NCBI RefSeq assembly: GCF_965137335.1
Contig: NZ_CBCRZD010000016.1
DNA length: 64,000 nt
DNA from: Empedobacter stercoris
GTDB lineage: Bacteria > Bacteroidota > Bacteroidia > Flavobacteriales > Weeksellaceae
Strand: one strand, 5' to 3'
Positions 1-7,317 of this stretch are shown here, piece by piece (position 1 is the first letter of the stretch; every line of letters starts with the position of its first letter). A program made the position numbers and the translations under genes. The notes beneath the pieces were generated by a model. It was not told where the DNA came from, ran no database searches, and saw only the letters and a list, made by a program, of their open reading frames with translations.

Positions 1-353
1 GCCAAACCAATCAAGATAAGTCCTGTCATATATTCAGGTTCATTTCGCAAAAACAAAACGGCTAATCCGAACATCAGCAAAGTACCAATTACCCAATTGA
101 GTAGCAATGAAATAGCAATTACTTTTCTATCTTGTAAGGCTTTGGGTAATAAGGAATAATCCACTTTTGCTAATGGCGGATACATCATTAAAATTAATCC
201 GATTGCCAATGGAATATTAGTTGTTCCAATTGAAAAAGCATTAATGTTTTCAGGAATAGATGGGAATAAATGACCTAAACCAACACCAAGTGCCATTGCT
301 AAAAATATCCAGACCGTCAGATAACGGTCTAAGAACTTCATTTTAATATTCAT
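1..353 (-). CDS. acr3: ACR3-family arsenite efflux permease, N-terminal part
   Basis: Inner-membrane arsenite exporter of the ACR3 family; only about the first 117 residues are in the window, the rest lies beyond the left edge. The visible part has three to four hydrophobic helices and the family-typical stretch MMYPPLAKVDY near residue 60; the cut falls just before the position where ACR3 proteins carry their conserved cysteine. The start chosen (MNIKMKF) overlaps the end of the osmC-like gene by 11 bp, so the two are probably co-translated; a second in-frame ATG lies 12 bp downstream. It is the last visible gene of an arsR-arsM-osmC-acr3 operon that detoxifies arsenic by methylation and efflux. 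Family assignment is firm; substrate specificity is inferred from family and operon. Confidence 0.85.
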   Translation of the reverse strand, partial: MNIKMKFLDRYLTVWIFLAMALGVGLGHLFPSIPENINAFSIGTTNIPLAIGLILMMYPPLAKVDYSLLPKALQDRKVIAISLLLNWVIGTLLMFGLAVLFLRNEPEYMTGLILIGL

Positions 354-756
354 CGTTTTTTACTTGAATAATTTCTCCATGTATCGTGCACGATAACTTT
401 ACGGTATTGTAAATTGTGCCAAATTTTTCAATATTTTTCTTTAGCAACGGGATATTTATATTTTCATCAGCACTATAAATAATTAACTCGTAATTTATAT
501 TATCCATTTTCACAGGTTTTTCCGTGCGAATAGCGGACACATTTACTACGGCTTTCGCATAAGTGAAATTCATCATAGCAGAAAATCGTTCTACATTTTT
601 TAGCATACACGCAGCAAAAGCTCCTAAAAAAAGTTCGGCAGGATTAGGTAAAATTTCTGCTGAATTTGAAGTCGTTCCAAAAGCTATCTCATTTTGCTTT
701 ATTTGTAGTATCGCATCTTTTGTTGAAACAGATGAAGCCTTAATTTGATATTCCAT
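343..756 (-). CDS. OsmC/Ohr-family thiol peroxidase-like protein
   Basis: OsmC-fold protein of about 137 residues. The family core NPAELFLGAFAACM (around residue 40) and the C-terminal LSCTIHG segment are visible; in OsmC/Ohr proteins the two cysteines in these places form the peroxidatic pair. The longer reading frame starts at 816, inside arsM, and lacks family similarity there, so the ATG at 756 (MEYQIKAS) is preferred; it leaves a 10-bp gap to arsM. Position in an arsenic operon suggests a role in thiol or peroxide stress caused by arsenic, or in handling organoarsenicals. That role is inference from context only. Confidence 0.8.
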   Translation of the reverse strand: MEYQIKASSVSTKDAILQIKQNEIAFGTTSNSAEILPNPAELFLGAFAACMLKNVERFSAMMNFTYAKAVVNVSAIRTEKPVKMDNINYELIIYSADENINIPLLKKNIEKFGTIYNTVKLSCTIHGEIIQVKNDEY

Positions 757-766
757 AATTATTTTT

Positions 767-1606
767 TTAGCAACATTTCGAACTTGGTGTACAACAATCC
801 GCTGGCTTTTCGGCATAAACCGTTATGCTTCTAATTACCGTATCGTTTGCTTTGTATTGCGTAATTTCTTCTTCATTTAGATAATCCTTCAAAATATCGT
901 CAGGAACAATAATCGGTTTGTCTTTTTGAATAATCATATTTGCAAATCCAACTTTGCTTACAAAGCTCAAATATTCTTCTTTATCAATCGCACTTGCCAC
1001 ACATCCTGCATACATTTCAGCCGCATTTTTAATTTTTTCGGGTAGTTCTCCTGTTAAAACAATATCTGAAATACTGAAATGTCCGCCTGGTTTTAATACG
1101 CGGAACATTTCGGCAAAAACCGCTTGTTTATTCGGTACAAGGTTTAAGACACAATTGCTCACAATGACATCTGCCGTATTCGCGGCTACAGGCATATTTT
1201 CAATATCACCTTGTCTAAATTCAACATTATTAAAACCCAATTTTTCTGCATTTTGCCGAGCTTTATCAATCATCGCTTCTGTAAAATCAATTCCGATAAC
1301 TTTTCCAGTTTCGCCTGTTTCTGCTCTGGCAACGAAACAATCATTACCCGCTCCGCTTCCTAAATCAATAACGGTATCGCCTTTTTTGATTTTGGCAAAT
1401 TGTGTAGGCAAGCCACAACCCAAACCTAAATCTGCATCGGGATTATAACCATCCAGCTCGTTGTATTCTTCGCTCATGATGTTATATACTTCGGTGCTAC
1501 AACTACCTGCACCACAGCAGGAAGAAGCGTTACTTCCTTTGTCTTGTAAAGCAATTTCACTGTATTTTTGCTTTACCATTTCTTTGATTTCTTGTTCTGT
1601 TTGCAT
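767..1606 (-). CDS. arsM: Arsenite S-adenosylmethionine methyltransferase
   Basis: Cytoplasmic SAM-dependent methyltransferase that methylates arsenite. The 279-residue protein has the Rossmann SAM motif VIDLGSGAGNDCFVA (near residue 80), the following acidic turn GIDFTEAMIDKAR, and the ArsM cysteine set: a CC pair at the N terminus (SSCCGAGSC), SNCVLN near 150 and AGCVAS near 200, which bind As(III) in this family. Extra cysteine pairs at the extreme C terminus (DCCTPSSKCC) are common in ArsM and may load arsenic. It lies 17 bp after arsR and just before the osmC-like gene, in one operon, so it should be induced by arsenite through ArsR. Confidence 0.93.
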   Translation of the reverse strand: MQTEQEIKEMVKQKYSEIALQDKGSNASSCCGAGSCSTEVYNIMSEEYNELDGYNPDADLGLGCGLPTQFAKIKKGDTVIDLGSGAGNDCFVARAETGETGKVIGIDFTEAMIDKARQNAEKLGFNNVEFRQGDIENMPVAANTADVIVSNCVLNLVPNKQAVFAEMFRVLKPGGHFSISDIVLTGELPEKIKNAAEMYAGCVASAIDKEEYLSFVSKVGFANMIIQKDKPIIVPDDILKDYLNEEEITQYKANDTVIRSITVYAEKPADCCTPSSKCC

Positions 1607-1623
1607 TATTTTTATTTTTTAAT

Positions 1624-1950
1624 TTAACAACAGTCTTGATGGATAACATTAGAAGCAATATTTCCAAAATATTTACTTAGTAATTCGAAAGTAGATTCGT
1701 TGATACAATAGCACACCGTATTTCCTTCAATTGTTCCTTTGATTAAATTGGCATCTTTAAGAACTTTTAGGTGCTGAGAAATCGTAGGTTGTGCAAGCGG
1801 AATTTTTTCTAAAATATCATTTCCGATACAAGCATTTACTTTTAATAATAAGTCGATAATAGCAACTCTTGCAGGATGCCCCATTGCTTTTGCAATTATC
1901 GCAATTTCGCTTTGTTTTTCTGTAAAATGTTCTGTTTTAGTTGTTCCCAT
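1624..1950 (-). CDS. arsR: ArsR-family metalloregulatory repressor
   Basis: Small winged-helix repressor (108 residues from the chosen start). The recognition segment AQPTISQHLKVLKDANLIKG is typical of ArsR/SmtB DNA-binding helices, preceded by AKAMGHPARVAIIDLLL. Cysteines available for arsenite sensing are at the helix after the HPAR motif (VNACIGN), in the wing (TVCYC) and at the C terminus (DCC); which of them bind arsenic cannot be told from sequence. The start at 1950 (MGTTKT) is chosen over an upstream TTG because the latter lies inside the palindromic operator; the sequence AAAGG stands just before the ATG. First gene of the ars operon. Confidence 0.9.
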   Translation of the reverse strand: MGTTKTEHFTEKQSEIAIIAKAMGHPARVAIIDLLLKVNACIGNDILEKIPLAQPTISQHLKVLKDANLIKGTIEGNTVCYCINESTFELLSKYFGNIASNVIHQDCC

Positions 1951-1960
1951 ACCTTTATTA

Positions 1961-1976
1961 TAATATTGCAATATTA
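1961..1976 (-). promoter_or_regulatory. Perfect 16-bp palindrome, probable ArsR operator
   Basis: The sequence TAATATTGCAATATTA is its own reverse complement and sits 11 bp upstream of the arsR start codon. Dyads of this kind just upstream of arsR are the usual autoregulatory site. It also contains TAATATTG, one mismatch from the Bacteroidota -7 box TAnnTTTG, so repressor binding would block the promoter. Function is inferred. Confidence 0.6.
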
Positions 1977-2069
1977 CGATATACTTTTGAATTAAAAAAA
2001 TAATTGTGACTTTTTGTTTTTAAAATGATGGATGATTGTTTATTAGAGTTGTTCTTTAGGGTGACGCAT

Positions 2070-2255
2070 AACGTTTTGCGGCTTTGCGAAGGAGCGGATT
2101 AGAAAGACTAAACTTTCAATTTAGCACAGACGTAGCAAAACCATTTTTTCTATTTGCTAATTTACAGTTTAAAAGCAAATAAAAAATGGTTTTGCGGATT
2201 GAAAGCACAAATGTTGAAGTTTGCACTTAACCCGCTCTTTTGCAAAACCGATGTT
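2070..2255 (-). other. attC-like palindromic site 1 (end of lnu cassette, copy 1)
   Basis: A 186-bp imperfect palindrome between an AAC core (2070-2072) and a GTT core (2253-2255). Inside are a 15-bp perfect pair (2135-2149 with 2181-2195; GCAAAACCATTTTTT arms) and conserved outer boxes GGCTTTGCGAAGGAGCGG and CCGCTCTTTTGCAAAACC. The right core reads GTTGGCGGTA, matching the start of the lnu cassette; the left flank (CGCATAAC) instead belongs to what follows, the ars operon side. Confidence 0.75.
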
Positions 2256-2268
2256 GGCGGTAGTTTTT

Positions 2269-3039
2269 TTATCTTATTTTGTGTAGGATTTCTTTCAGTT
2301 TGGGTTCAATATTTAGTTCATCAAATAGTTTTTCCGATAAATTTAATGAGTTCTCAAAAGCCAAAACGATGTTTTTGGGATTTAAATCTGATGTTACTTT
2401 TTTATACGCTGAATACCAAATCGTGTCAATGTCCTTTTCGAGACTTTTAGTCGGACTTTCCCAATGTTGCGTTTTGCTTGTTCTTGCTCTTATAAGCCAA
2501 AGCAAGTATTTCTGCACATTTGATAAACTGTGATGAGCGTGAGCAAATTCTTCTCGTTTAATCAAGTTGCTTGTTGTCAGTACAACATNNNNNNNNNNNN
2601 NNNNNNNNNNNNNNNNNNNNNNNNNNNNNNNNNNNNNNNNNNNNNNNNNNNNNNNNNNNNNNNNNNNNNNNNNNNNNNNNNNNNNNNNNNNNNNNNNNNN
2701 NNNNNGGTCAAAATCACTAAATGCAACAATTCCGTCCCAAGATTTGATGATTTTAATTTCCTCCGTTTTTAAAAAATGAAATTCTCCTCTGACCATATTC
2801 TTAAAAATAGCCACTTCGCTTCCATATTCGTTTGTAAAATATAAAGCCACAGGATGAATTTGGTTTACCCATTTTTCTGTCGAGAAATTTTCTTTATTTT
2901 TCAAAAAGATGTAAAATTCAATATCAGAATATTTGTCTCCTTCGTTTTTGGTAAATGAACCATACATAAAAACAGCGGAAACATTTTCGTCTTGTTGCGC
3001 TATAGATTTTGTTTTGTTAATCATTTGTAACTGTGTCAT
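2269..3039 (-). CDS. Lincosamide nucleotidyltransferase, Lnu(F)/Lnu(H)-like, copy 1 with N gap
   Basis: Cytoplasmic enzyme expected to inactivate lincosamides by adding a nucleotide. The N-terminal nucleotidyltransferase motif MYGSF (residues 25-29) followed by SDIEFYIF (D39, E41) is the metal-binding signature, and the layout (RGEFHF near 90, HSLSNVQKYLLWLIRAR, QHWESPTKSLEKDI in the second half) follows the Lnu(B)/Lnu(F) family as I recall it. Length 256 residues is close to that family. Bases 2589-2705 are N, but the frame is kept and part of the gap (2589-2605) can be read from copy 2. It fills cassette 5 and ends 14 bp from its palindromic site. Exact allele and substrate cannot be fixed from sequence. 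Confidence 0.8.
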   Translation of the reverse strand: MTQLQMINKTKSIAQQDENVSAVFMYGSFTKNEGDKYSDIEFYIFLKNKENFSTEKWVNQIHPVALYFTNEYGSEVAIFKNMVRGEFHFLKTEEIKIIKSWDGIVAFSDFDXXXXXXXXXXXXXXXXXXXXXXXXXXXXXXXXXXXXXXXXVVLTTSNLIKREEFAHAHHSLSNVQKYLLWLIRARTSKTQHWESPTKSLEKDIDTIWYSAYKKVTSDLNPKNIVLAFENSLNLSEKLFDELNIEPKLKEILHKIR

Positions 3040-3191
3040 TTTTTCTAATTTTTAAAAGTTGATAATAGAAGTTCGCATTACTTTTTGAAAGCAATGAAAA
3101 AGTTTTACGTTGTTTATTTTGGACAGTTACTTATAGCTTCATCGGATTATACTTTTTTATGTTCAACATTCTGTTTGGTAAAATTACCGCC

Positions 3192-3377
3192 AACGTTTTG
3201 CGGCTTTGCGAAGGAGCGGATTAGAAAGACTAAACTTTCAATTTAGCACAGACGTAGCAAAACCATTTTTTCTATTTGCTAATTTACAGTTTAAAAGCAA
3301 ATAAAAAATGGTTTTGCGGATTGAAAGCACAAATGTTGAAGTTTGCACTTAACCCGCTCTTTTGCAAAACCGATGTT
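3192..3377 (-). other. attC-like palindromic site 2 (end of lnu cassette, copy 2)
   Basis: Same 186-bp palindrome as site 1, with AAC core 3192-3194, GTT core 3375-3377 and the internal 15-bp perfect pair at 3257-3271 and 3303-3317. Here both outer ends read TACCGCCAAC and GTTGGCGGTA because the same cassette lies on both sides, so the outer cores form a perfect inverted repeat. Confidence 0.78.
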
Positions 3378-3390
3378 GGCGGTAGTTTTT

Positions 3391-4161
3391 TTATCTTATT
3401 TTGTGTAGGATTTCTTTCAGTTTGGGTTCAATATTTAGTTCATCAAATAGTTTTTCCGATAAATTTAATGAGTTCTCAAAAGCCAAAACGATGTTTTTGG
3501 GATTTAAATCTGATGTTACTTTTTTATACGCTGAATACCAAATCGTGTCAATGTCCTTTTCGAGACTTTTAGTCGGACTTTCCCAATGTTGCGTTTTGCT
3601 TGTTCTTGCTCTTATAAGCCAAAGCAAGTATTTCTGCACATTTGATAAACTGTGATGAGCGTGAGCAAATTCTTCTCGTTTAATCAAGTTGCTTGTTGTC
3701 AGTACAACATTCAGTAATGATTGGCTTNNNNNNNNNNNNNNNNNNNNNNNNNNNNNNNNNNNNNNNNNNNNNNNNNNNNNNNNNNNNNNNNNNNNNNNNN
3801 NNNNNNNNNNNNNNNNNNNNNNNNNNNNNNNNNNNNNNNNNNNNNNNNNNNNNNNNNNNNNNNNNNNNNNNNNNNNNNNNNNNNNNNNNNNNNNNAAATG
3901 AAATTCTCCTCTGACCATATTCTTAAAAATAGCCACTTCGCTTCCATATTCGTTTGTAAAATATAAAGCCACAGGATGAATTTGGTTTACCCATTTTTCT
4001 GTCGAGAAATTTTCTTTATTTTTCAAAAAGATGTAAAATTCAATATCAGAATATTTGTCTCCTTCGTTTTTGGTAAATGAACCATACATAAAAACAGCGG
4101 AAACATTTTCGTCTTGTTGCGCTATAGATTTTGTTTTGTTAATCATTTGTAACTGTGTCAT
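3391..4161 (-). CDS. Lincosamide nucleotidyltransferase, Lnu(F)/Lnu(H)-like, copy 2 with N gap
   Basis: Second copy of the nucleotidyltransferase gene, identical to copy 1 wherever both are readable, including MYGSF and SDIEF. Bases 3728-3895 are N; copy 1 supplies 2706-2773, equivalent to 3828-3895. The gene starts 154 bp after the cassette boundary at 4315, so the leader could hold its own control signals, though no full promoter pair is visible there. Two doses may raise lincosamide resistance if the duplication is real. Confidence 0.8.
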   Translation of the reverse strand: MTQLQMINKTKSIAQQDENVSAVFMYGSFTKNEGDKYSDIEFYIFLKNKENFSTEKWVNQIHPVALYFTNEYGSEVAIFKNMVRGEFHXXXXXXXXXXXXXXXXXXXXXXXXXXXXXXXXXXXXXXXXXXXXXXXXXXXXXXXXXSQSLLNVVLTTSNLIKREEFAHAHHSLSNVQKYLLWLIRARTSKTQHWESPTKSLEKDIDTIWYSAYKKVTSDLNPKNIVLAFENSLNLSEKLFDELNIEPKLKEILHKIR

Positions 4162-4313
4162 TTTTTCTAATTTTTAAAAGTTGATAATAGAAGTTCGCAT
4201 TACTTTTTGAAAGCAATGAAAAAGTTTTACGTTGTTTATTTTGGACAGTTACTTATAGCTTCATCGGATTATACTTTTTTATGTTCAACATTCTGTTTGG
4301 TAAAATTACCGCC

Positions 4314-4499
4314 AACGTTTCGGGGCTTTGCGAAGTGGCGGAAAATCGAAGCGGAAAGTTTCGATTTAGACGACACGTAGCAAAAGCCAATTTCTATTTG
4401 CTAAATTATGAAAAAAAGCCAATAAAATTGGCTTTTGCGGATTACGAAGCAGAAAACTTTCAACTATTACTTAACCCGCCATTTTGCAAAACCCTTGTT
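4314..4499 (-). other. attC-like palindromic site 3 (end of ABC-F cassette)
   Basis: 186 bp between AAC (4314-4316) and GTT (4497-4499). The inner perfect pair is 14 bp (4380-4393 GCAAAAGCCAATTT with 4425-4438), different in sequence from sites 1 and 2 yet still fully self-complementary, so the fold rather than the sequence is kept. Outer boxes GGGGCTTTGCGAAGTGGCGG and CCGCCATTTTGCAAAACCC. The right core GTTGGTGGCA matches the ABC-F cassette start at 6272. Confidence 0.78.
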
Positions 4500-4517
4500 G
4501 GTGGCAGTACTGGTTGT

Positions 4518-6107
4518 TCACAGTGCTATTTTCCGTTTAATATTGATTTGCTCCAAAAAAGTTTCATCGTGAGAAATGACAAGCAATGTTCCCTGATAAT
4601 CGTTGATTGCATTCGTCAGAATTTCAATATTTTGAATGTCTAAGTTGTTGGTCGGCTCGTCCAAAATAATCATATCGGGTGATTGATTGCCGATACTTAA
4701 ACAGCATAGCATTAAACGCATTCTTTCTCCACCACTCAAAGCGTTACAAGATTTACCCCAATCTTCTCTTGTGAACAAAAACCGGTTCAACCGAATTTTA
4801 ATTTCGTGTTCCTGCAATGCAGTCGTGTTAAACACTTGTGCCTGTTCGTAAACTGTCAGATTATTGTCAATCAAAGAATAATCCTGGTCGATATAAACCG
4901 ATTTATTTTCTGCGATAAAAACCGTCCCGATTTGTGGTTTCAGATTTCTCAAAATCACTTTTATCAAGGTTGTTTTTCCCGAACCGTTTGTACCTTTTAT
5001 GGCAATTCGTTCTCCACTTACAATTTGAAAGTTAAGATTTTCCGTCCACAAATAGTTTCCGTTTTCATAACTAAAATTGATATTTTCGGCAACGAACAAC
5101 TTTTTGCCTTTATGTAGTTTGGCGTTGTCAAACCCGAATTTCATTTGGTCGGTTTCCGAAAGCGAAGAACGCAGGTTTTGAAGCTCTTGTTTGATATTCC
5201 CGATTTTTTCTGTGTGAACACCCGCAATTTTGGCGGTACTCCGCTCTGCACTGTTTTTCCACGTATTGGAAACTATTTTCGGAAGTCCTGCTTTGCCTAA
5301 ATTTTTCTTGGCTCGGACATCTAATCTTTGTTGCCGTTCTGTGGTTTCACGTTCTTTTTCTTTCGCTTTCTTCAACGCCTTTTCTTTGCTGTGTATATCT
5401 TGGCTTATCGCATTGATTTCAATTTCTTTTTGCTCTTTGTAAAAATCATAATTACCTCCATAAACTTTAATTCCGTTTTTGTTCAGTTCGCAAACGGTAT
5501 CCAGAATATTTAATAATTTTCTATCGTGGCTTACGATAATCAAGGTGCTTTTTGTGTTTTCGATGAAATCATACAAAATATTTCTTCCCGAATTATCCAA
5601 ATGATTACTCGGCTCGTCCAACAAAACCAACTCGGGTTGGTGAATGGAAATTCCTGCCAAAAACACTTTGGTTTTCTGTCCTCCGCTCAATGTTTCCATT
5701 TTTTGAGACAAGTCTAAATTAGACAAATTCCAATAGTTCAAGGCTTCCCTACAACGGTCTTCTATCGTCCAATCGTCATTGAGCAAACTGAAATTTTCTT
5801 CCGATACATTTCCGTTCAGAATTTCTTTCAAAGCGTTCAGTTTTTCATCAATTAGCAAGGCTTGTGCAATGGTTAAATGATTGAATTGCCCGAAAATTTG
5901 CGGAATATAATACGGTTGCGTTTCGACTTTCAACAGTCCGTCAGACGGTTGTAATTCTTTGGCAATAATTTTCAGCAAGGTAGATTTTCCAACACCATTG
6001 TTGCCAATTAATGCAATTTTTCCGTGATTATTTACCGTCAGATTGATGTCGCTGAACAGTAAATCTTTGTTAAGATGTGTATATGATAAATTTTGAATAG
6101 TAAGCAT
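4518..6107 (-). CDS. ABC-F ribosomal protection protein (cassette-borne)
   Basis: Soluble twin ATPase of the ABC-F family, which binds the ribosome and dislodges antibiotics rather than transporting them. Two full nucleotide-binding domains are visible: GNNGVGKST, LSGGQ and LVLLDEPSNHLD in the first; GTNGSGKTT, LSGGE and IILDEPTNNLD in the second, joined by a charged alpha-helical linker (about residues 190-310) that in antibiotic-resistance ABC-F proteins reaches the drug site. No membrane segments. Length 529 is usual for resistance ABC-F and shorter than the housekeeping Uup-like protein at 31363-33279. Being in a cassette with lnu genes supports a resistance role (macrolide, lincosamide, streptogramin or pleuromutilin class); which drug is unknown. 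It has a 164-bp leader with its own TAGCTTTG -7-like box. Confidence 0.88.
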   Translation of the reverse strand: MLTIQNLSYTHLNKDLLFSDINLTVNNHGKIALIGNNGVGKSTLLKIIAKELQPSDGLLKVETQPYYIPQIFGQFNHLTIAQALLIDEKLNALKEILNGNVSEENFSLLNDDWTIEDRCREALNYWNLSNLDLSQKMETLSGGQKTKVFLAGISIHQPELVLLDEPSNHLDNSGRNILYDFIENTKSTLIIVSHDRKLLNILDTVCELNKNGIKVYGGNYDFYKEQKEIEINAISQDIHSKEKALKKAKEKERETTERQQRLDVRAKKNLGKAGLPKIVSNTWKNSAERSTAKIAGVHTEKIGNIKQELQNLRSSLSETDQMKFGFDNAKLHKGKKLFVAENINFSYENGNYLWTENLNFQIVSGERIAIKGTNGSGKTTLIKVILRNLKPQIGTVFIAENKSVYIDQDYSLIDNNLTVYEQAQVFNTTALQEHEIKIRLNRFLFTREDWGKSCNALSGGERMRLMLCCLSIGNQSPDMIILDEPTNNLDIQNIEILTNAINDYQGTLLVISHDETFLEQINIKRKIAL

Positions 6108-6142
6108 AATTTCTTCCTTTTAGATATTAAACAAATCAGCCA

Positions 6143-6158
6143 AACTCGATTTCGAGTT
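6143..6158 (-). promoter_or_regulatory. Hairpin in leader of ABC-F cassette gene
   Basis: A 7-bp perfect inverted repeat with a 2-base loop (AACTCGA, TT, TCGAGTT) in the ABC-F leader. On the minus strand it lies within a short GTG-started frame of 13 codons that ends 12 bases before the ABC-F ATG, in frame. This resembles the leader-peptide arrangement of drug-induced resistance genes, but a chance frame is possible. Confidence 0.3.
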
Positions 6159-6269
6159 CACTGTTTTCTGAAGGTCTGAAAGAAATTATTTTTTTACATT
6201 TTTCGCTTACTTTTAATTTTATGGTGCAAAGCTACAATTTTTTTCGAGAGTTCGGTTCGTATTGCCACC

Positions 6270-6393
6270 AACGTTTTGCAGATTGGCGATGGGCGGGCTT
6301 TTCAGCACAAAAGTTTTTTCGGAGAACTGAACTTGCTGCTACCACAAAACTGTCAAGCGGAGACGAAACCCCGCCTATTGCCAATGTGCTGTT
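6270..6393 (-). other. attC-like palindromic site 4 (end of two-gene cassette)
   Basis: 124 bp, the short class. AAC core 6270-6272 and GTT core 6391-6393. Outer arms GCAGATTGGCGATGGGCGGG (6278-6297) and the facing CCCGCCTATTGCCAATGTGC pair over most of their length. The right core GTTATATGCC is the exact counterpart of the two-gene cassette start at 7197. It lacks the long inner hairpin of sites 1-3. Confidence 0.75.
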
Positions 6394-6413
6394 ATATGCC
6401 GCTTTTCTTTCTG

Positions 6414-6680
6414 TCATTTTAAGCTGATTATTTTGTCCGCAATTTGTCGGCAATGTTCAATGCTACCCAAAACGCCAATTGTAACTGTTTCTATTTCGTA
6501 TAGTTTTTTTGCAATGGTTTCTGTGTCTGCCCCGTTAATCTTAAGACTAAAAATTGTCGGTGTGTAACTTTGATATTCGTCTCTTGGTGCAATGTCGTTT
6601 ACGCCAATTGGGTCCCAGTCATTCCAAAGTATTTCGTCAATGGCTTTATATAGTTCTTTATGTTCTGCGGTCATTCCCAT
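6414..6680 (-). CDS. DUF1871-family protein
   Basis: Small soluble protein of 88 residues. The pattern NDWDPIGVND, PRDEYQSY, a central LYEIE and the ending CRQIADKI match the DUF1871 family (Bacillus YugE type) as I know it; no biochemical role is established to my knowledge. Its ATG overlaps the stop of the upstream gene as TAATG, so translation is coupled, and both genes share one cassette. Such a tight pair could be a protein plus partner, or an immunity-type pair, but nothing in the sequence decides this. Confidence 0.7.
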   Translation of the reverse strand: MGMTAEHKELYKAIDEILWNDWDPIGVNDIAPRDEYQSYTPTIFSLKINGADTETIAKKLYEIETVTIGVLGSIEHCRQIADKIISLK

Positions 6681-7165
6681 TAGTTGAAAATTGATTTTAT
6701 TCTGTCAAAGAAAGATGGTTTGTCAGGATATATATTTATAGGGTCAAACGGGTCGAACTTGTCTTCATAAGCATCTTCAATTATGCGTCCTGGTTCATAT
6801 TTGTGTCCTTCTTTGTCTGTCAAAGTTGGAAAACAATATATTGTCTTGCTGTGAGTATTTGGATTTAGAAATTCAACACGAATTTTTGCGTCCGTAATAA
6901 AGTCTGAAGGAAAACCATTTGCTTTTAACTCCTTGTCAATAATAAGGGGCAAGTCTTTAAGATTAACTGTTAGCGGATACAGGTTTAGTTCCGTTGGTTG
7001 AATCGTTTGATTTAAAATGTCAATAGTTGCTTCTGTCAATTGTAGTCGTCTTGCTGCATTTAAAAGCCAGTCCGCCATATAGCCACATTTATAATAGCGT
7101 TCTGTCCCGAAAAAACTCTTTGTCAGGTTGTGTGGAAGTCCGTTTAAATTTTTACGTTTTGGCAT
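6680..7165 (-). CDS. Cassette-borne protein of unknown function
   Basis: 161-residue soluble protein I cannot assign. It opens with KRKNLNGLPHNLTKSFFGTE, followed by RYYKCGYMADWLLNAARRL, then a mixed alpha/beta middle and a C-terminal part rich in D and P (DAYEDKFDPFDPINIYPDKP). No signal peptide or membrane segment. Its ATG lies 31 bp after the cassette boundary, so it could be read from the promoter at 8330-8360 through the preceding kinase gene. I have a faint memory of similar proteins in Vibrio integron cassettes; that is not verified. First gene of a coupled pair with the DUF1871 gene. Confidence 0.65.
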   Translation of the reverse strand: MPKRKNLNGLPHNLTKSFFGTERYYKCGYMADWLLNAARRLQLTEATIDILNQTIQPTELNLYPLTVNLKDLPLIIDKELKANGFPSDFITDAKIRVEFLNPNTHSKTIYCFPTLTDKEGHKYEPGRIIEDAYEDKFDPFDPINIYPDKPSFFDRIKSIFN

Positions 7166-7194
7166 TGTCTGTCTGTCGTCCTAAAGTGGCATAT

Positions 7195-7317
7195 AACGGT
7201 TTGGGCTTTGCGAGGGCGGGGATTTTCAGCAGAAAATATCGACCGAAGCACTAAGCTACAAATATAGCGAAAATCTCCAACGGAGTATTTTCGCCCCGCT
7301 CTTGCAAAACCCTTGTT
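7195..7317 (-). other. attC-like palindromic site 5 (end of kinase cassette)
   Basis: 123 bp, short class. AAC core 7195-7197, GTT core 7315-7317. Outer arms GGGCTTTGCGAGGGCGGGG and CCCCGCTCTTGCAAAACCC pair, with the same CTTTGCGA/TTGCAA signature as sites 1-3. The right core GTTACCTGC is the exact counterpart of the first cassette start at 8326. The stop codon of the kinase gene (7316-7318) lies inside this core, as is often seen where cassette genes run up to attC. Confidence 0.78.

Larger units (their letters stand above)
2071..4314. repeat. Tandem duplication of a 1122-bp lnu cassette
   Basis: Bases 2071-3192 and 3193-4314 are the same cassette at a constant offset of 1122 bp; the readable parts look identical apart from the edge of the last palindrome, where site 3 replaces the site 1/2 sequence. 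N runs differ (2589-2705 and 3728-3895), so only about 100 bases (2606-2705 and the equivalent 3728-3827) are unknown in both copies. Either a real cassette duplication or an assembly product of a repeat; the N masking hints that reads could not be placed uniquely. Confidence 0.85.

Noticed and set aside
343..816. OsmC-like gene starting at 816
   Set aside because: The first 20 residues overlap arsM and do not fit the family; ATG 756 does.
1951..1971. TTG start of arsR at 1971
   Set aside because: It lies inside the palindromic operator; the ATG at 1950 has a better upstream context.
2154..3572. Plus-strand frames of 98 codons at 2154 and 3276 and similar ones in the site regions
   Set aside because: They lie across the palindromic recombination sites and run antisense into the lnu genes; their identity only reflects the duplicated DNA.
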